DNA from: Enterobacter kobei
GTDB lineage: Bacteria; Pseudomonadota; Gammaproteobacteria; Enterobacterales; Enterobacteriaceae
Direction: 5' to 3'
Length of the DNA: 64,000 nucleotides
Assembly (NCBI RefSeq): GCF_018323985.1
Contig: NZ_AP024590.1
Span: 3,720,001 to 3,784,000 of the forward strand
A model generated the notes under the pieces. That model was given only the letters and a program-made list of their open reading frames with translations, did no database searches and was not told the DNA's origin. The position numbers and the translations under genes are program-made. Shown in pieces: positions 43,288 to 51,901 of this stretch. Positions within the stretch are counted from its first letter, which is position 1. Each line of letters begins with the position of its first letter.

Positions 43288-44094
43288 ATGAAACTTAAGA
43301 AGATTATTGCAGGGCTGTTACTGCTGCTGCCGGTGATGGCTCAGGCGCAACAGGCGTTCTCCACGCCGGAACAGGCCGCCAGCACCCTGATTAGCGCCAT
43401 CCAGGATCAGAATGACAGCGCGCTGACGCATCTGCTCGGGGATGACTGGCATCAGATCCTGCCGCCGGACGGGGCAGATCCGCAAGCCGTGGCGCGTTTC
43501 CTCCGCGACTGGCAGATAAGTCATCAGATTGATGAGCAGAACGGCGTGGCGCACCTCAGCGTCGGGCGCAGCCAGTGGCAGCTACCGATCCCGATGGTAA
43601 AAACCGCCGCCGGCTGGCAGTTTGATACGGCGCGCGCTGCCGATGAGATCCTCACCCGTACCCTCGGACGCAACGAGCTGTCAGCCATTACCGCGCTTCA
43701 GGCGTATGGGGACGCGCAGCAGGATTACTTCGCCCTGAACCAGCATTACGCGCTGAAACTTATCAGCAGCGAAGGCAAAAAAGATGGCCTGTACTGGCCG
43801 GTATCATCAGGGGAAGTCCCCAGCCCGCTCGGCCCGGCATTCAGTCCGCGGGCGCCCGGCGAGGGCTATCACGGCTACCGCTTCCGGTTGTTAACGGCCG
43901 ATGCGCAAGGTGACAATGCGCGGGCCGCCCTGCTGGCATGGCCGGTGGAGTATGCCAAAACCGGGGTCACGACTTTTGTGATTGATGGTCAGGATCGCAT
44001 CTATCAGCAGGATTTCGGCGCGCAGACGGCGCAGAAAGTGGAGGGCATAACGCAGTTTATGCCAGACCAGGCCTGGCAGCCGGTGCAGCCCTGA
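43288..44094 (+). CDS. DUF2950 family exported protein
   Basis: The 268-residue protein has a signal peptide (MKLKKIIAGLLLLLPVMAQA) and the DUF2950 pattern: FSTPEQAASTLISAIQDQND near the mature start, then WQFDTARAADEILTRTLGRNEL, GLYWPVSSGEVPSPLGP and GYHGYRFRLL. Function unknown. The ATG at 43288 is chosen because it gives the signal peptide and lies 13 bases after the yacH stop; the frame is open upstream over the yacH end. The pairing with DUF3300 suggests the two work together in the envelope (inference). A terminator hairpin follows. Confidence 0.88.
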   Translation: MKLKKIIAGLLLLLPVMAQAQQAFSTPEQAASTLISAIQDQNDSALTHLLGDDWHQILPPDGADPQAVARFLRDWQISHQIDEQNGVAHLSVGRSQWQLPIPMVKTAAGWQFDTARAADEILTRTLGRNELSAITALQAYGDAQQDYFALNQHYALKLISSEGKKDGLYWPVSSGEVPSPLGPAFSPRAPGEGYHGYRFRLLTADAQGDNARAALLAWPVEYAKTGVTTFVIDGQDRIYQQDFGAQTAQKVEGITQFMPDQAWQPVQP

Positions 44095-44109
44095 AGGTAA
44101 AACGCAGGC

Positions 44110-44137
44110 ATAAAAAAAGCGGCTTTTAAGCCGCTTT
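44110..44137. terminator. Bidirectional terminator after the DUF2950 gene
   Basis: AAAGCGGCTT-TT-AAGCCGCTTT is a perfect 10-bp stem with a tract of As on its left side, so the minus strand has a T tract after the stem. It lies 21 bases past the DUF2950 stop. It can serve the plus-strand operon and any read-through from lpd. Confidence 0.8.
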
Positions 44138-44152
44138 GCTGTGCAATTCTGT

Positions 44153-44229
44153 TGCCCGGCGGCGCAAGCTTGCCGGGCCTACATCTTTTAAATTTGCAGG
44201 CCGGGTAAGGCGTAGCCACCACCCGGCAA
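44153..44229. repeat. BIME (REP pair) downstream of lpd
   Basis: Two inverted REP units: TTGCCCGGCGGCGCAAGCTT and following, and GCCGGGTAAGGCGTAGCCAC and following, separated by about 20 A/T-rich bases. They lie between convergent genes and closely resemble the unit pair at 29625. Confidence 0.9.
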
Positions 44230-44244
44230 CACAAGCTCAGACGC

Positions 44245-45669
44245 TTATTTCTTTTTCGCTTTCGGGTTCGGCAGGTCGGTGATGCTACCTTCGAACACTT
44301 CAGCGGCCAGGCCCACGGACTCATGCAGAGTCGGGTGCGCATGGATAGTCAGCGCCAGATCTTCCGCGTCACAGCCCATTTCGATAGCCAGACCGATTTC
44401 GCCCAACAGCTCGCCGCCGTTAGTACCGACAATCGCACCACCGATCACACGGTGAGTCTCTTTGTCGAAAATCAGTTTGGTCATACCGTCTGCGCAGTCG
44501 GAGGCGATAGCACGGCCAGAAGCAGCCCACGGGAAGGTGGCGGTTTCGTAGCTGATGCCTTTTTCTTTCGCTTCTTTCTCGGTCAGACCTACCCAGGCAA
44601 CTTCTGGCTCGGTATACGCGATGGACGGGATCACTTTCGGATCGAAGTAGTGCTTCTGGCCTGCGATAACTTCAGCGGCAACGTGACCTTCGTGAACACC
44701 TTTGTGCGCCAGCATCGGCTGACCGACGATATCGCCGATAGCAAAGATGTGCGGTACGTTGGTACGCAGCTGTTTGTCGACACGGATAAAGCCACGGTCG
44801 TCCACTTCCACGCCAGCAGCGCCTGCGTCGAGGTTTTTACCGTTCGGCACACGGCCGATAGCCACCAGCACGGCGTCATAACGCTGTGCTTCAGCCGGCG
44901 CTTTTTTGCCTTCCATGGAAACGTAGATACCGTCTTCTTTTGCTTCAACGGCGGTAACTTTGGTTTCCAGCATCAGGTTGAATTTCTTGCTGATGCGCTT
45001 GGTGAAGACTTTAACGATGTCTTTGTCAGCCGCCGGGATCACTTGGTCGAACATTTCAACCACGTCGATCTCTGAACCCAGCGCATGGTATACGGTCGCC
45101 ATTTCCAGACCGATGATACCGCCACCCATAACCAGCAGGCGCTTAGGTACTTCTTTCAGTTCCAGTGCATCGGTGGAATCCCACACGCGCGGATCTTCAT
45201 GCGGAATGAACGGCAGTTCGATCGGACGGGAACCCGCCGCGATGATAGCGTTGTCGAAGTTGATCACGGTTTTGCCGTTTTCACCTTCAACTTCCAGGGT
45301 GTTAGCCCCGGTGAATTTACCCAGACCGTTAACCACTTTCACTTTACGGCCTTTCGCCATACCGGCCAGACCGCCAGTCAGTTGGGTGATAACTTTTTCT
45401 TTCCAGGTACGAATCTTGTCGATATCGGTTTTCGGTTCGCCGAAGACGATACCGTGCTCGGCCAGCGCTTTGGCTTCTTCGATAACTTTAGCAACGTGCA
45501 ACAGCGCTTTAGAAGGGATACAGCCGACGTTCAGGCAAACACCGCCGAGGGTGCTGTAACGTTCAACAATGACGGTTTCCAGACCTAAATCAGCGCAACG
45601 GAAGGCAGCAGAGTAACCTGCCGGGCCTGCCCCAAGTACCACGACCTGAGTTTTGATTTCAGTACTCAT
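44245..45669 (-). CDS. lpd: Dihydrolipoyl dehydrogenase (E3)
   Basis: Flavoprotein that reoxidises dihydrolipoyl groups of the pyruvate and 2-oxoglutarate dehydrogenase complexes and the glycine cleavage system. The 474-residue product has the FAD motif GAGPAGYSAA (about 13-22), the redox-active disulfide GGVCLNVGCIPSK (Cys45 and Cys50), the NAD motif GGGIIGLE, and the active-site HAHPTLHE near the C-terminus. A tandem ATG exists; the second (45669) gives the E. coli N-terminus (STEIKTQVVV). Although downstream of aceF, it has its own promoter region with a conserved palindrome. Confidence 0.98.
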   Translation of the reverse strand: MSTEIKTQVVVLGAGPAGYSAAFRCADLGLETVIVERYSTLGGVCLNVGCIPSKALLHVAKVIEEAKALAEHGIVFGEPKTDIDKIRTWKEKVITQLTGGLAGMAKGRKVKVVNGLGKFTGANTLEVEGENGKTVINFDNAIIAAGSRPIELPFIPHEDPRVWDSTDALELKEVPKRLLVMGGGIIGLEMATVYHALGSEIDVVEMFDQVIPAADKDIVKVFTKRISKKFNLMLETKVTAVEAKEDGIYVSMEGKKAPAEAQRYDAVLVAIGRVPNGKNLDAGAAGVEVDDRGFIRVDKQLRTNVPHIFAIGDIVGQPMLAHKGVHEGHVAAEVIAGQKHYFDPKVIPSIAYTEPEVAWVGLTEKEAKEKGISYETATFPWAASGRAIASDCADGMTKLIFDKETHRVIGGAIVGTNGGELLGEIGLAIEMGCDAEDLALTIHAHPTLHESVGLAAEVFEGSITDLPNPKAKKK

Positions 45670-45750
45670 CATGACCTCTTATTGATTTCCGGCAGTCCAG
45701 GGGACGTATCGCCCTTCATCGCCGGGACGTTCTATCCGCCCGCATAGTAC

Positions 45751-45768
45751 AAAATTGTTAACAATTTT
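45751..45768 (-). promoter_or_regulatory. 18-bp perfect palindrome in the lpd promoter region
   Basis: AAAATTGTTAACAATTTT is a perfect palindrome 82-99 bases upstream of the lpd start. From memory, the E. coli lpd promoter region carries the same sequence. GTTAAC-type cores are compatible with ArcA binding, in keeping with known anaerobic repression of lpd. The regulator assignment is inference. Confidence 0.6.
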
Positions 45769-45835
45769 GAAACAACAAACGGTAAACGATTTGTCCTTTG
45801 TCCTAATAACCTCAACAACATAATGAGATTACCAG

Positions 45836-45860
45836 AAAAAAGCCGACCGTCAGGCCGGCT
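45836..45860 (-). terminator. Terminator between aceF and lpd
   Basis: On the minus strand AGCCGGCC-TGAC-GGTCGGCT (one G-U pair) is followed by TTTTTC, eight bases beyond the aceF stop. It probably separates pdhR-aceEF transcripts from lpd, with some read-through as in E. coli. Confidence 0.85.
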
Positions 45861-45867
45861 TTCTTAT

Positions 45868-47769
45868 TTACATCACCAGACGGCGAATGTCAGACAGCAT
45901 GTTATTGATGATGGTGATGAAACGCGCACCATCAGCACCGTCGATCACGCGGTGGTCGAAGGACAGAGAGATCGGCATCATCAGACGCGGCACGAACTCT
46001 TTACCATTCCAGACCGGCTCCATCGCGGATTTGGACACACCGAGGATAGCCACTTCCGGCGCGTTAACGATCGGCGCGAAGTGCGTGGTACCCAGGCCAC
46101 CAATACTGGAGATGGTGAAGCAACCGCCCTGCATTTCGCCCGCCGTCAGCTTACCGTCACGTGCTTTTTTGGAGATCACGGTCAGTTCGCGGGACAGCTC
46201 GGTGATGCTCTTCTTGTTCACGTCTTTGAACACCGGAACCACCAGGCCATTCGGGGTATCAACGGCCACACCGATGTTGATGTATTTCTTCAGCGTCAGA
46301 CGCTGTGCATCTTCAGACAGAGAGCTGTTGAAGCGAGGCATCTGCTCGAGCGCTGCGGCAACGGCTTTCATGATGAAGACAACCGGGGTGAATTTCACAT
46401 CCAGTTTGCGCTTCTCAGCTTCAGCGTTCTGCTGCTTACGGAAGGCTTCCAGGTCAGTGATGTCGGTTTTGTCGAAATGCGTAACGTGCGGGATCATCAC
46501 CCAGTTACGGCTCAGGTTAGCACCAGAGATTTTCTGGATACGGCCCAGTTCAACTTCTTCCACTTCACCGAACTTGCTGAAGTCCACTTTCGGCCATGGC
46601 AGCATGCCAGGCAGACCGCCTCCGGTGGCAGCAGCAGGTGCCGCTTCAGCGCGTTTCACCGCGTCTTTCACGTAAGCCTGAACGTCTTCGCGCAGGATAC
46701 GGCCTTTACGACCCGTACCTTTCACTTTCGCCAGGTTCACGCCAAATTCGCGCGCCAGGCGGCGGATCAGCGGCGTTGCATGGACGTAAGCGTCGTTTTC
46801 AGCAAACTCAGATTTGCCTTCCGCTTTCGCCGGAGCAGCGGCGGCCGGTGCTTTCGCCGCCGGTGCCGGAGCCGCTTCCTGTTTGGCCGCAGCCGGAGCC
46901 GCAGCAGGGGCTGCGCCTTCCACTTCGAAGACCATGATCAGGGAGCCGGTAGACACTTTGTCGCCGGTGCTGATTTTGATTTCTTTCACGGTGCCCGCGA
47001 ACGGTGCCGGAACTTCCATGGAGGCTTTGTCGCCTTCCACGGTGATCAGTGACTGCTCAGCGGCAACTTTGTCGCCCACTTTCACCATCACTTCGGTCAC
47101 TTCAACTTCGTCACCGCCGATGTCCGGTACGTTTACGTCTTTAGCGCCCGCTGCTGCTGCCGGAGCAGAAGCCGCTTCTTCTTTAACCTGCGGTTTCGCG
47201 TCGCTGGCCGCCGATGCGCCACCTTCAACGTCGAAGACCATGATCAGGGAGCCGGTGGACACTTTGTCGCCGGTGCTGATTTTGATTTCTTTCACAGTAC
47301 CCGCGAACGGTGCCGGAACTTCCATAGAAGCCTTGTCGCCTTCTACGGTGATCAGCGACTGCTCAGCAGCCACTTTGTCGCCGACTTTAACCATGATCTC
47401 GGTCACTTCAACTTCGTCGCCGCCGATATCCGGTACGTTTACGTCTTTAGCCGCGGCGGCTGCCGGCGCAGATGCTGCTGCCGGTGCTGCTTCTTTCTTC
47501 TCTTCTGCTTTCGCAGGTGCTGCATCAGCAGCACCGTCAGCGGAATCGAAAATCATGATCAGTTTGCCAGTCTCGGTTTTGTCGCCAACAGAGACTTTGA
47601 TCTCTTTAACAACGCCAGCCTGAGGTGACGGGACTTCCATAGAAGCTTTGTCGCCTTCTACGGTGATCAGCGACTGTTCAGCTTCAACCTTGTCGCCCAC
47701 TTTGACCAGGATCTCGGTGATTTCAACTTCATCAGCCCCGATGTCCGGTACATTGATTTCGATAGCCAT
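45868..47769 (-). CDS. aceF: Dihydrolipoamide acetyltransferase (pyruvate dehydrogenase E2)
   Basis: Core of the pyruvate dehydrogenase complex; moves acetyl groups from E1 to CoA. The 633-residue product has three lipoyl domains with lipoyl-lysines at 41, 146 and 248 (each EGDKASMEV), joined by Ala/Pro-rich linkers. A peripheral subunit-binding domain follows (about 330-365: ATPLIRRLAREFGVNL), then the catalytic domain with FDHRVIDGADG (His606, Asp610). Domains 2 and 3 are nearly identical even at DNA level. The start lies 14 bases after the aceE stop. Confidence 0.98.
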   Translation of the reverse strand: MAIEINVPDIGADEVEITEILVKVGDKVEAEQSLITVEGDKASMEVPSPQAGVVKEIKVSVGDKTETGKLIMIFDSADGAADAAPAKAEEKKEAAPAAASAPAAAAAKDVNVPDIGGDEVEVTEIMVKVGDKVAAEQSLITVEGDKASMEVPAPFAGTVKEIKISTGDKVSTGSLIMVFDVEGGASAASDAKPQVKEEAASAPAAAAGAKDVNVPDIGGDEVEVTEVMVKVGDKVAAEQSLITVEGDKASMEVPAPFAGTVKEIKISTGDKVSTGSLIMVFEVEGAAPAAAPAAAKQEAAPAPAAKAPAAAAPAKAEGKSEFAENDAYVHATPLIRRLAREFGVNLAKVKGTGRKGRILREDVQAYVKDAVKRAEAAPAAATGGGLPGMLPWPKVDFSKFGEVEEVELGRIQKISGANLSRNWVMIPHVTHFDKTDITDLEAFRKQQNAEAEKRKLDVKFTPVVFIMKAVAAALEQMPRFNSSLSEDAQRLTLKKYINIGVAVDTPNGLVVPVFKDVNKKSITELSRELTVISKKARDGKLTAGEMQGGCFTISSIGGLGTTHFAPIVNAPEVAILGVSKSAMEPVWNGKEFVPRLMMPISLSFDHRVIDGADGARFITIINNMLSDIRRLVM

Positions 47770-47783
47770 TCTTCTTTTACCTC

Positions 47784-50447
47784 TTACGCCAGACGCGGGT
47801 TAACTTTATCTGCATCGATGTTGAATTTGGTAATTGCGTCTGCAACTACTTTCTTGTCGATGTCGCCACGTTTAGCCAGTTCGCCCAGTGCTGCAACAAC
47901 CACATAAGAAGCATCAACTTCGAAGTGGTGACGCAGGTTTTCACGGCTGTCAGAGCGACCGAAGCCATCAGTACCCAGTACGCGGTAATCGCTTGCCGGG
48001 ATGAAGTTACGGATCTGCTCAGCGAACAGTTTCATATAGTCAGTTGATGCTACTGCCGGTGCGTCGCTCAGAACCTGTGCAACGTACGGTACGCGCGGCT
48101 CGTCGGTCGGGTGCAGCATGTTCCAGCGTTCACAATCCTGGCCATCGCGCGCCAGTTCGGTGAAGGAGGTCACGCTGAACACGTCAGAACCGATTCCGTA
48201 GTCTTTTGCCAGGATCTGCGCTGCTTCACGTACGTGACGCAGGATAGAACCGGAGCCCAGCAGCTGAACTTTACCTTTCGCGCCATCGATAGTTTCGAGT
48301 TTGTAGATACCTTTACGGATCCCTTCCTCGGCGCCTTCCGGCATCGCTGGCATGTGGTAGTTTTCGTTCAGCGTGGTGATGTAGTAGTACACGTTCTCTT
48401 GCGCTTCACCGTACATACGATGCAGACCGTCATGCATGATGACCGCAACTTCGTAAGCGTAAGCCGGATCGTAAGAGATACAGTTCGGGATGGTCAGCGA
48501 CTGAATGTGGCTGTGACCATCTTCGTGCTGCAGACCTTCGCCGTTAAGCGTAGTACGACCAGAAGTACCACCAATCAGGAAGCCACGAGCTTGCTGATCG
48601 CCTGCTGCCCAGCACAGGTCGCCGATACGCTGGAAACCGAACATGGAGTAGTAGATGTAGAACGGGATCATCGGCAGATCGTTGGTGCTGTAAGAGGTCG
48701 CAGCAGCCAGCCAGGACGAACCTGCGCCCAGCTCGTTGATACCTTCCTGCAGGATCTGACCTTTCTCGTCTTCTTTGTAGTAAGCAACCTGCTCACGGTC
48801 CTGCGGGGTGTACTGCTGGCCGTTCGGGCTGTAAATACCAATCTGACGGAACAGACCTTCCATACCGAAAGTACGCGCTTCGTCGGCGATGATCGGTACC
48901 AGGCGATCTTTGATCGACTTGTTCTTCAGCATCACGTTCAGGGCACGCACGAAGGCGATAGTGGTGGAGATCTCTTTGTTCTGCTCTTCCAGCAACTGGT
49001 TGAAGTCAGCCAGGGTCGGCAGCTCAAGCTTCTCAGAGAATTTCGGCTGACGAGACGGCAGGTAGCCGTTCAGCTTCTGACGCTGGGCGTGCAGGTAAGT
49101 GTGCTCTTCAGAACCTTCCGGGAAGGTAATGTAGGACAGCTTCTCAACCTGCTCATCGGTCACCGGCACATTGAAACGATCACGGATGTAACGTACACCG
49201 TCCATGTTCATTTTCTTCACCTGGTGGGCGATGTTTTTACCTTCAGCGGTGTCGCCCATGCCGTAACCTTTGATGGTATGGGCCAGGATAACAGTTGCTT
49301 TGCCTTTGGTTTCCTGCGCTTTCTTAAATGCAGCGTAGATTTTCTTCGGATCGTGGCCACCACGGTTCAGTGCCCAAATCTGATCGTCAGACCAGTCGGC
49401 AACCAGTGCGGCAGTTTCCGGGTATTTACCGAAGAAGTGCTCACGCACGTATGCGCCGTTTTTGGATTTAAAGGTCTGATAGTCGCCGTCAACGGTTTCG
49501 TTCATCAGTTGGATCAGTTTACCGCTAGTGTCTTTACGCAGCAGCTCATCCCAACGACTACCCCACATCACCTTGATCACGTTCCAGCCAGCACCTTCGA
49601 AAATGCCTTCCAGTTCGTTGATGATTTTACCGTTACCGGTGACCGGGCCATCCAGACGTTGCAGGTTACAGTTGATGACGAAGACCAGGTTATCCAGTTT
49701 TTCACGGGTCGCGATGGTGATCGCGCCTTTGGATTCCGGCTCATCCATCTCACCATCGCCCAGGAAGGCGTAAACGGTTTGCTGAGAGGTATCTTTCAGG
49801 CCACGGTGTTCCAGATATTTCAGGAACTTAGCCTGGTAGATCGCACCAATCGGACCCAGACCCATAGAAACGGTCGGGAACTGCCAGAATTCCGGCATCA
49901 GTTTCGGGTGCGGGTAGGAAGACAGGCCATTGCCATGTACTTCCTGACGGAAGTTGTTCATCTGCTCTTCAGTCAGACGCCCTTCCAGGAATGCGCGAGC
50001 ATAAACGCCCGGAGAGATGTGGCCCTGGAAGTACACCAGATCGCCACCGTCTTTCTCGCTGCGTGCGCGGAAGAAGTGGTTGAAGCAAACTTCATATACG
50101 GTCGCAGAAGACTGGAAAGATGCCATGTGGCCGCCCAGCTCGAGGTCTTTTTTAGACGCACGCAGCACGGTCATGATGGCGTTCCAGCGGATAGCAGAAC
50201 GAATGCGACGCTCCAGCTCCAGATTACCCGGGTATTCCGGCTCATCTTCAACGGCAATAGTATTTACATAGTTGCGAGCGTTTGAACCAGCTGCCACGTT
50301 AACGCCGCCTTTGCGGGCCTGGGACAGTAACTGGTCAATCAGATACTGAGCGCGCTCAACACCTTCTTCACGGATGACCGATTCGATCGCCTGTTGCCAG
50401 TCGCGAGTTTCGATCGGATCCACGTCATTGAGTAAACGTTCTGACAT
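47784..50447 (-). CDS. aceE: Pyruvate dehydrogenase E1 component
   Basis: Thiamine-diphosphate enzyme that decarboxylates pyruvate and acetylates the E2 lipoyl groups. The 887-residue product equals E. coli AceE in length. The ThDP motif FLGDGEMDEPESKGAI to VFVINCN is present (about 229-260), as are the mobile-loop histidine segment (LAHTIKGYGMGDTAEGKN) and the QHEDGHSHIQ segment. Its position is the second gene of pdhR-aceE-aceF-lpd. ATG at 50447 with AAGGAAA upstream. Confidence 0.98.
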   Translation of the reverse strand: MSERLLNDVDPIETRDWQQAIESVIREEGVERAQYLIDQLLSQARKGGVNVAAGSNARNYVNTIAVEDEPEYPGNLELERRIRSAIRWNAIMTVLRASKKDLELGGHMASFQSSATVYEVCFNHFFRARSEKDGGDLVYFQGHISPGVYARAFLEGRLTEEQMNNFRQEVHGNGLSSYPHPKLMPEFWQFPTVSMGLGPIGAIYQAKFLKYLEHRGLKDTSQQTVYAFLGDGEMDEPESKGAITIATREKLDNLVFVINCNLQRLDGPVTGNGKIINELEGIFEGAGWNVIKVMWGSRWDELLRKDTSGKLIQLMNETVDGDYQTFKSKNGAYVREHFFGKYPETAALVADWSDDQIWALNRGGHDPKKIYAAFKKAQETKGKATVILAHTIKGYGMGDTAEGKNIAHQVKKMNMDGVRYIRDRFNVPVTDEQVEKLSYITFPEGSEEHTYLHAQRQKLNGYLPSRQPKFSEKLELPTLADFNQLLEEQNKEISTTIAFVRALNVMLKNKSIKDRLVPIIADEARTFGMEGLFRQIGIYSPNGQQYTPQDREQVAYYKEDEKGQILQEGINELGAGSSWLAAATSYSTNDLPMIPFYIYYSMFGFQRIGDLCWAAGDQQARGFLIGGTSGRTTLNGEGLQHEDGHSHIQSLTIPNCISYDPAYAYEVAVIMHDGLHRMYGEAQENVYYYITTLNENYHMPAMPEGAEEGIRKGIYKLETIDGAKGKVQLLGSGSILRHVREAAQILAKDYGIGSDVFSVTSFTELARDGQDCERWNMLHPTDEPRVPYVAQVLSDAPAVASTDYMKLFAEQIRNFIPASDYRVLGTDGFGRSDSRENLRHHFEVDASYVVVAALGELAKRGDIDKKVVADAITKFNIDADKVNPRLA

Positions 50448-50584
50448 GGGGTTTTCCTTATCTATCTAATTTTCGTTGATTAATCTGGAACCTGTCCCAT
50501 TGCGCTCTCACGTCCGGGCATCTGACTGTAAGAACGCAATAAGACAGGTTCTGCGTTTAGTTGCCGCGCTCTAAAGTATGGCGC

Positions 50585-51349
50585 TTAATCCTTTCTTTGC
50601 TGTAGGCGGCGCATTGAGCGTTCACGACGGCTCTGCTCACGGCTGCGGTCCAGCAATATTTCCTCAATAAACGCCAGATGCCGGTGAGACGCTTCACGCG
50701 CCTTTTCCGGCTCTCTGGCGATAATCGCCTCAAAAATTCTGGAGCGATGGTTGCTTACCAACGGGAGCATTTCCCGCCGGGAATACAGCAATTCGAAATT
50801 CTGGCGAACATTCTGCGCCATCATCGGCTCCATGCAGCGTAGCAAATGCAGCAACACCACATTGTGCGCCGCTTCGGTGACGGCAATCTGATACATGACG
50901 ACGGCATCGGCTTCGGCATCGAGATCCCCGGATTCCTGCGCGCGCTCGATCGCCTGATGCAGCTCGCGGATACGCTCGCGATCGTCATCGGTGCCACGCA
51001 AGGCCGCGTAATAGGCGGCAATGCCTTCCAGCGCGTGGCGCGTCTCGAGGAGGTCAAACTGGGATTCTGGATGATCGGACAAAAGCTCTACCAGCGGATC
51101 GCTGAAGCTCTGCCACAGATTACTTTGGACAAAGGTACCACCGCCCTGACGACGCAGTAGCAGGCCCTTGGCTTCAAGGCGTTGGATCGCCTCGCGCAGC
51201 GAAGGACGGGAAACATCGAACTGTTTAGCCAGCTCGCGTTCCGGAGGAAGTTTTTCACCGGGGCGCAATGTCCCTTCAAGGATCAAAAACTCCAGTTGCT
51301 GCTCTATCACATCGGATAATTTAGGTTGGCGGATTTTACTGTAGGCCAT
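50585..51349 (-). CDS. pdhR: Pyruvate-responsive transcriptional repressor PdhR
   Basis: GntR/FadR-family regulator that represses the pyruvate dehydrogenase operon and respiratory genes until pyruvate binds. The 254-residue product has an N-terminal winged helix (about 10-75: LPPERELAKQFDVSRPSLRE is the recognition region) and a helical FCD effector domain. The C-terminus is basic (RRERSMRRLQQRKD). The ATG at 51349 (MAYSKIRQPKLSD) matches E. coli; an upstream in-frame ATG at 51385 lies closer to the operator and is unlikely. The operator is about 50 bases upstream. Confidence 0.97.
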   Translation of the reverse strand: MAYSKIRQPKLSDVIEQQLEFLILEGTLRPGEKLPPERELAKQFDVSRPSLREAIQRLEAKGLLLRRQGGGTFVQSNLWQSFSDPLVELLSDHPESQFDLLETRHALEGIAAYYAALRGTDDDRERIRELHQAIERAQESGDLDAEADAVVMYQIAVTEAAHNVVLLHLLRCMEPMMAQNVRQNFELLYSRREMLPLVSNHRSRIFEAIIAREPEKAREASHRHLAFIEEILLDRSREQSRRERSMRRLQQRKD

Positions 51350-51397
51350 TGTTCCCTGTCCTAAGCCGTTTTCCCGGAGTGCCATTTAACCGGAGTC

Positions 51398-51414
51398 AAT
51401 TGGTCTGACCAATT
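51398..51414 (-). promoter_or_regulatory. PdhR operator
   Basis: AATTGGTCTGACCAATT is a near-perfect palindrome matching the PdhR consensus (ATTGGTNNNACCAAT), 49-65 bases upstream of pdhR. It supports autoregulation of pdhR-aceEF-lpd by pyruvate. Confidence 0.92.
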
Positions 51415-51901
51415 TCATGTTCTTGACGCTAAAGTAACAAAGTATTCACCTTCTGTCCATACAGGTTTTGATTGAAATCAGGGAACCACGCACATTTTAA
51501 CAACATTACAGAAATAACGTTTCAGAAATGTAACTTCGCACAAATCAACCTGCTACTCATAAAGAGGCAGATTTAACTTATGTGAAACCTAAAGTGGCTT
51601 AATTGAACCGATTCAGTCGAGCAAAAAACGAGTAAATACCCATTTTGAGAGTGAAATTATGCATTTGAGGGGATGGGAGACGCACAAGGCTGCCATTTAC
51701 AATTGGTTTCTTTTTATCCACTCGTTATCCACCCTTAATAAAGCAGGTGCATTCGCGCGCGCTTATCACTATTCTGATGCAGACGAAAGACTCAGAGCGA
51801 TATTTATGAAAGACCTTTCGTAAACATATAAATACAACAAATGGAATTTCATCCGTACACGCACACGACAGCGTACTAATAATAACCACACACGAGGTTT
51901 C
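51415..51901. other. Divergent intergenic region between pdhR and aroP
   Basis: About 490 bases without a credible gene. It should contain the pdh promoter on the left and the aroP promoter on the right, where E. coli has TyrR control. I looked for TGTAAA-N6-TTTACA and found only weak partial matches (for example near 51690 and 51815), so I do not call a TyrR box. The right half is rich in A+T. Confidence 0.5.

Noticed and set aside
45823..47052. 409-codon open frame on the plus strand opposite aceF
   Set aside because: Antisense to the catalytic domain of AceF with biased composition (Arg, His, Phe); no signal of being a real gene.
48111..50285. Long open frame (724 codons) on the plus strand opposite aceE
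   Set aside because: It lies wholly antisense to the well-conserved aceE, has no ribosome site or recognisable domain, and is rich in His, Gln, Arg and Val as expected for the mirror of a strongly biased gene.
51640..51850. TyrR boxes upstream of aroP
   Set aside because: Only partial matches to TGTAAA-N6-TTTACA; expected from E. coli aroP but not clearly visible here.
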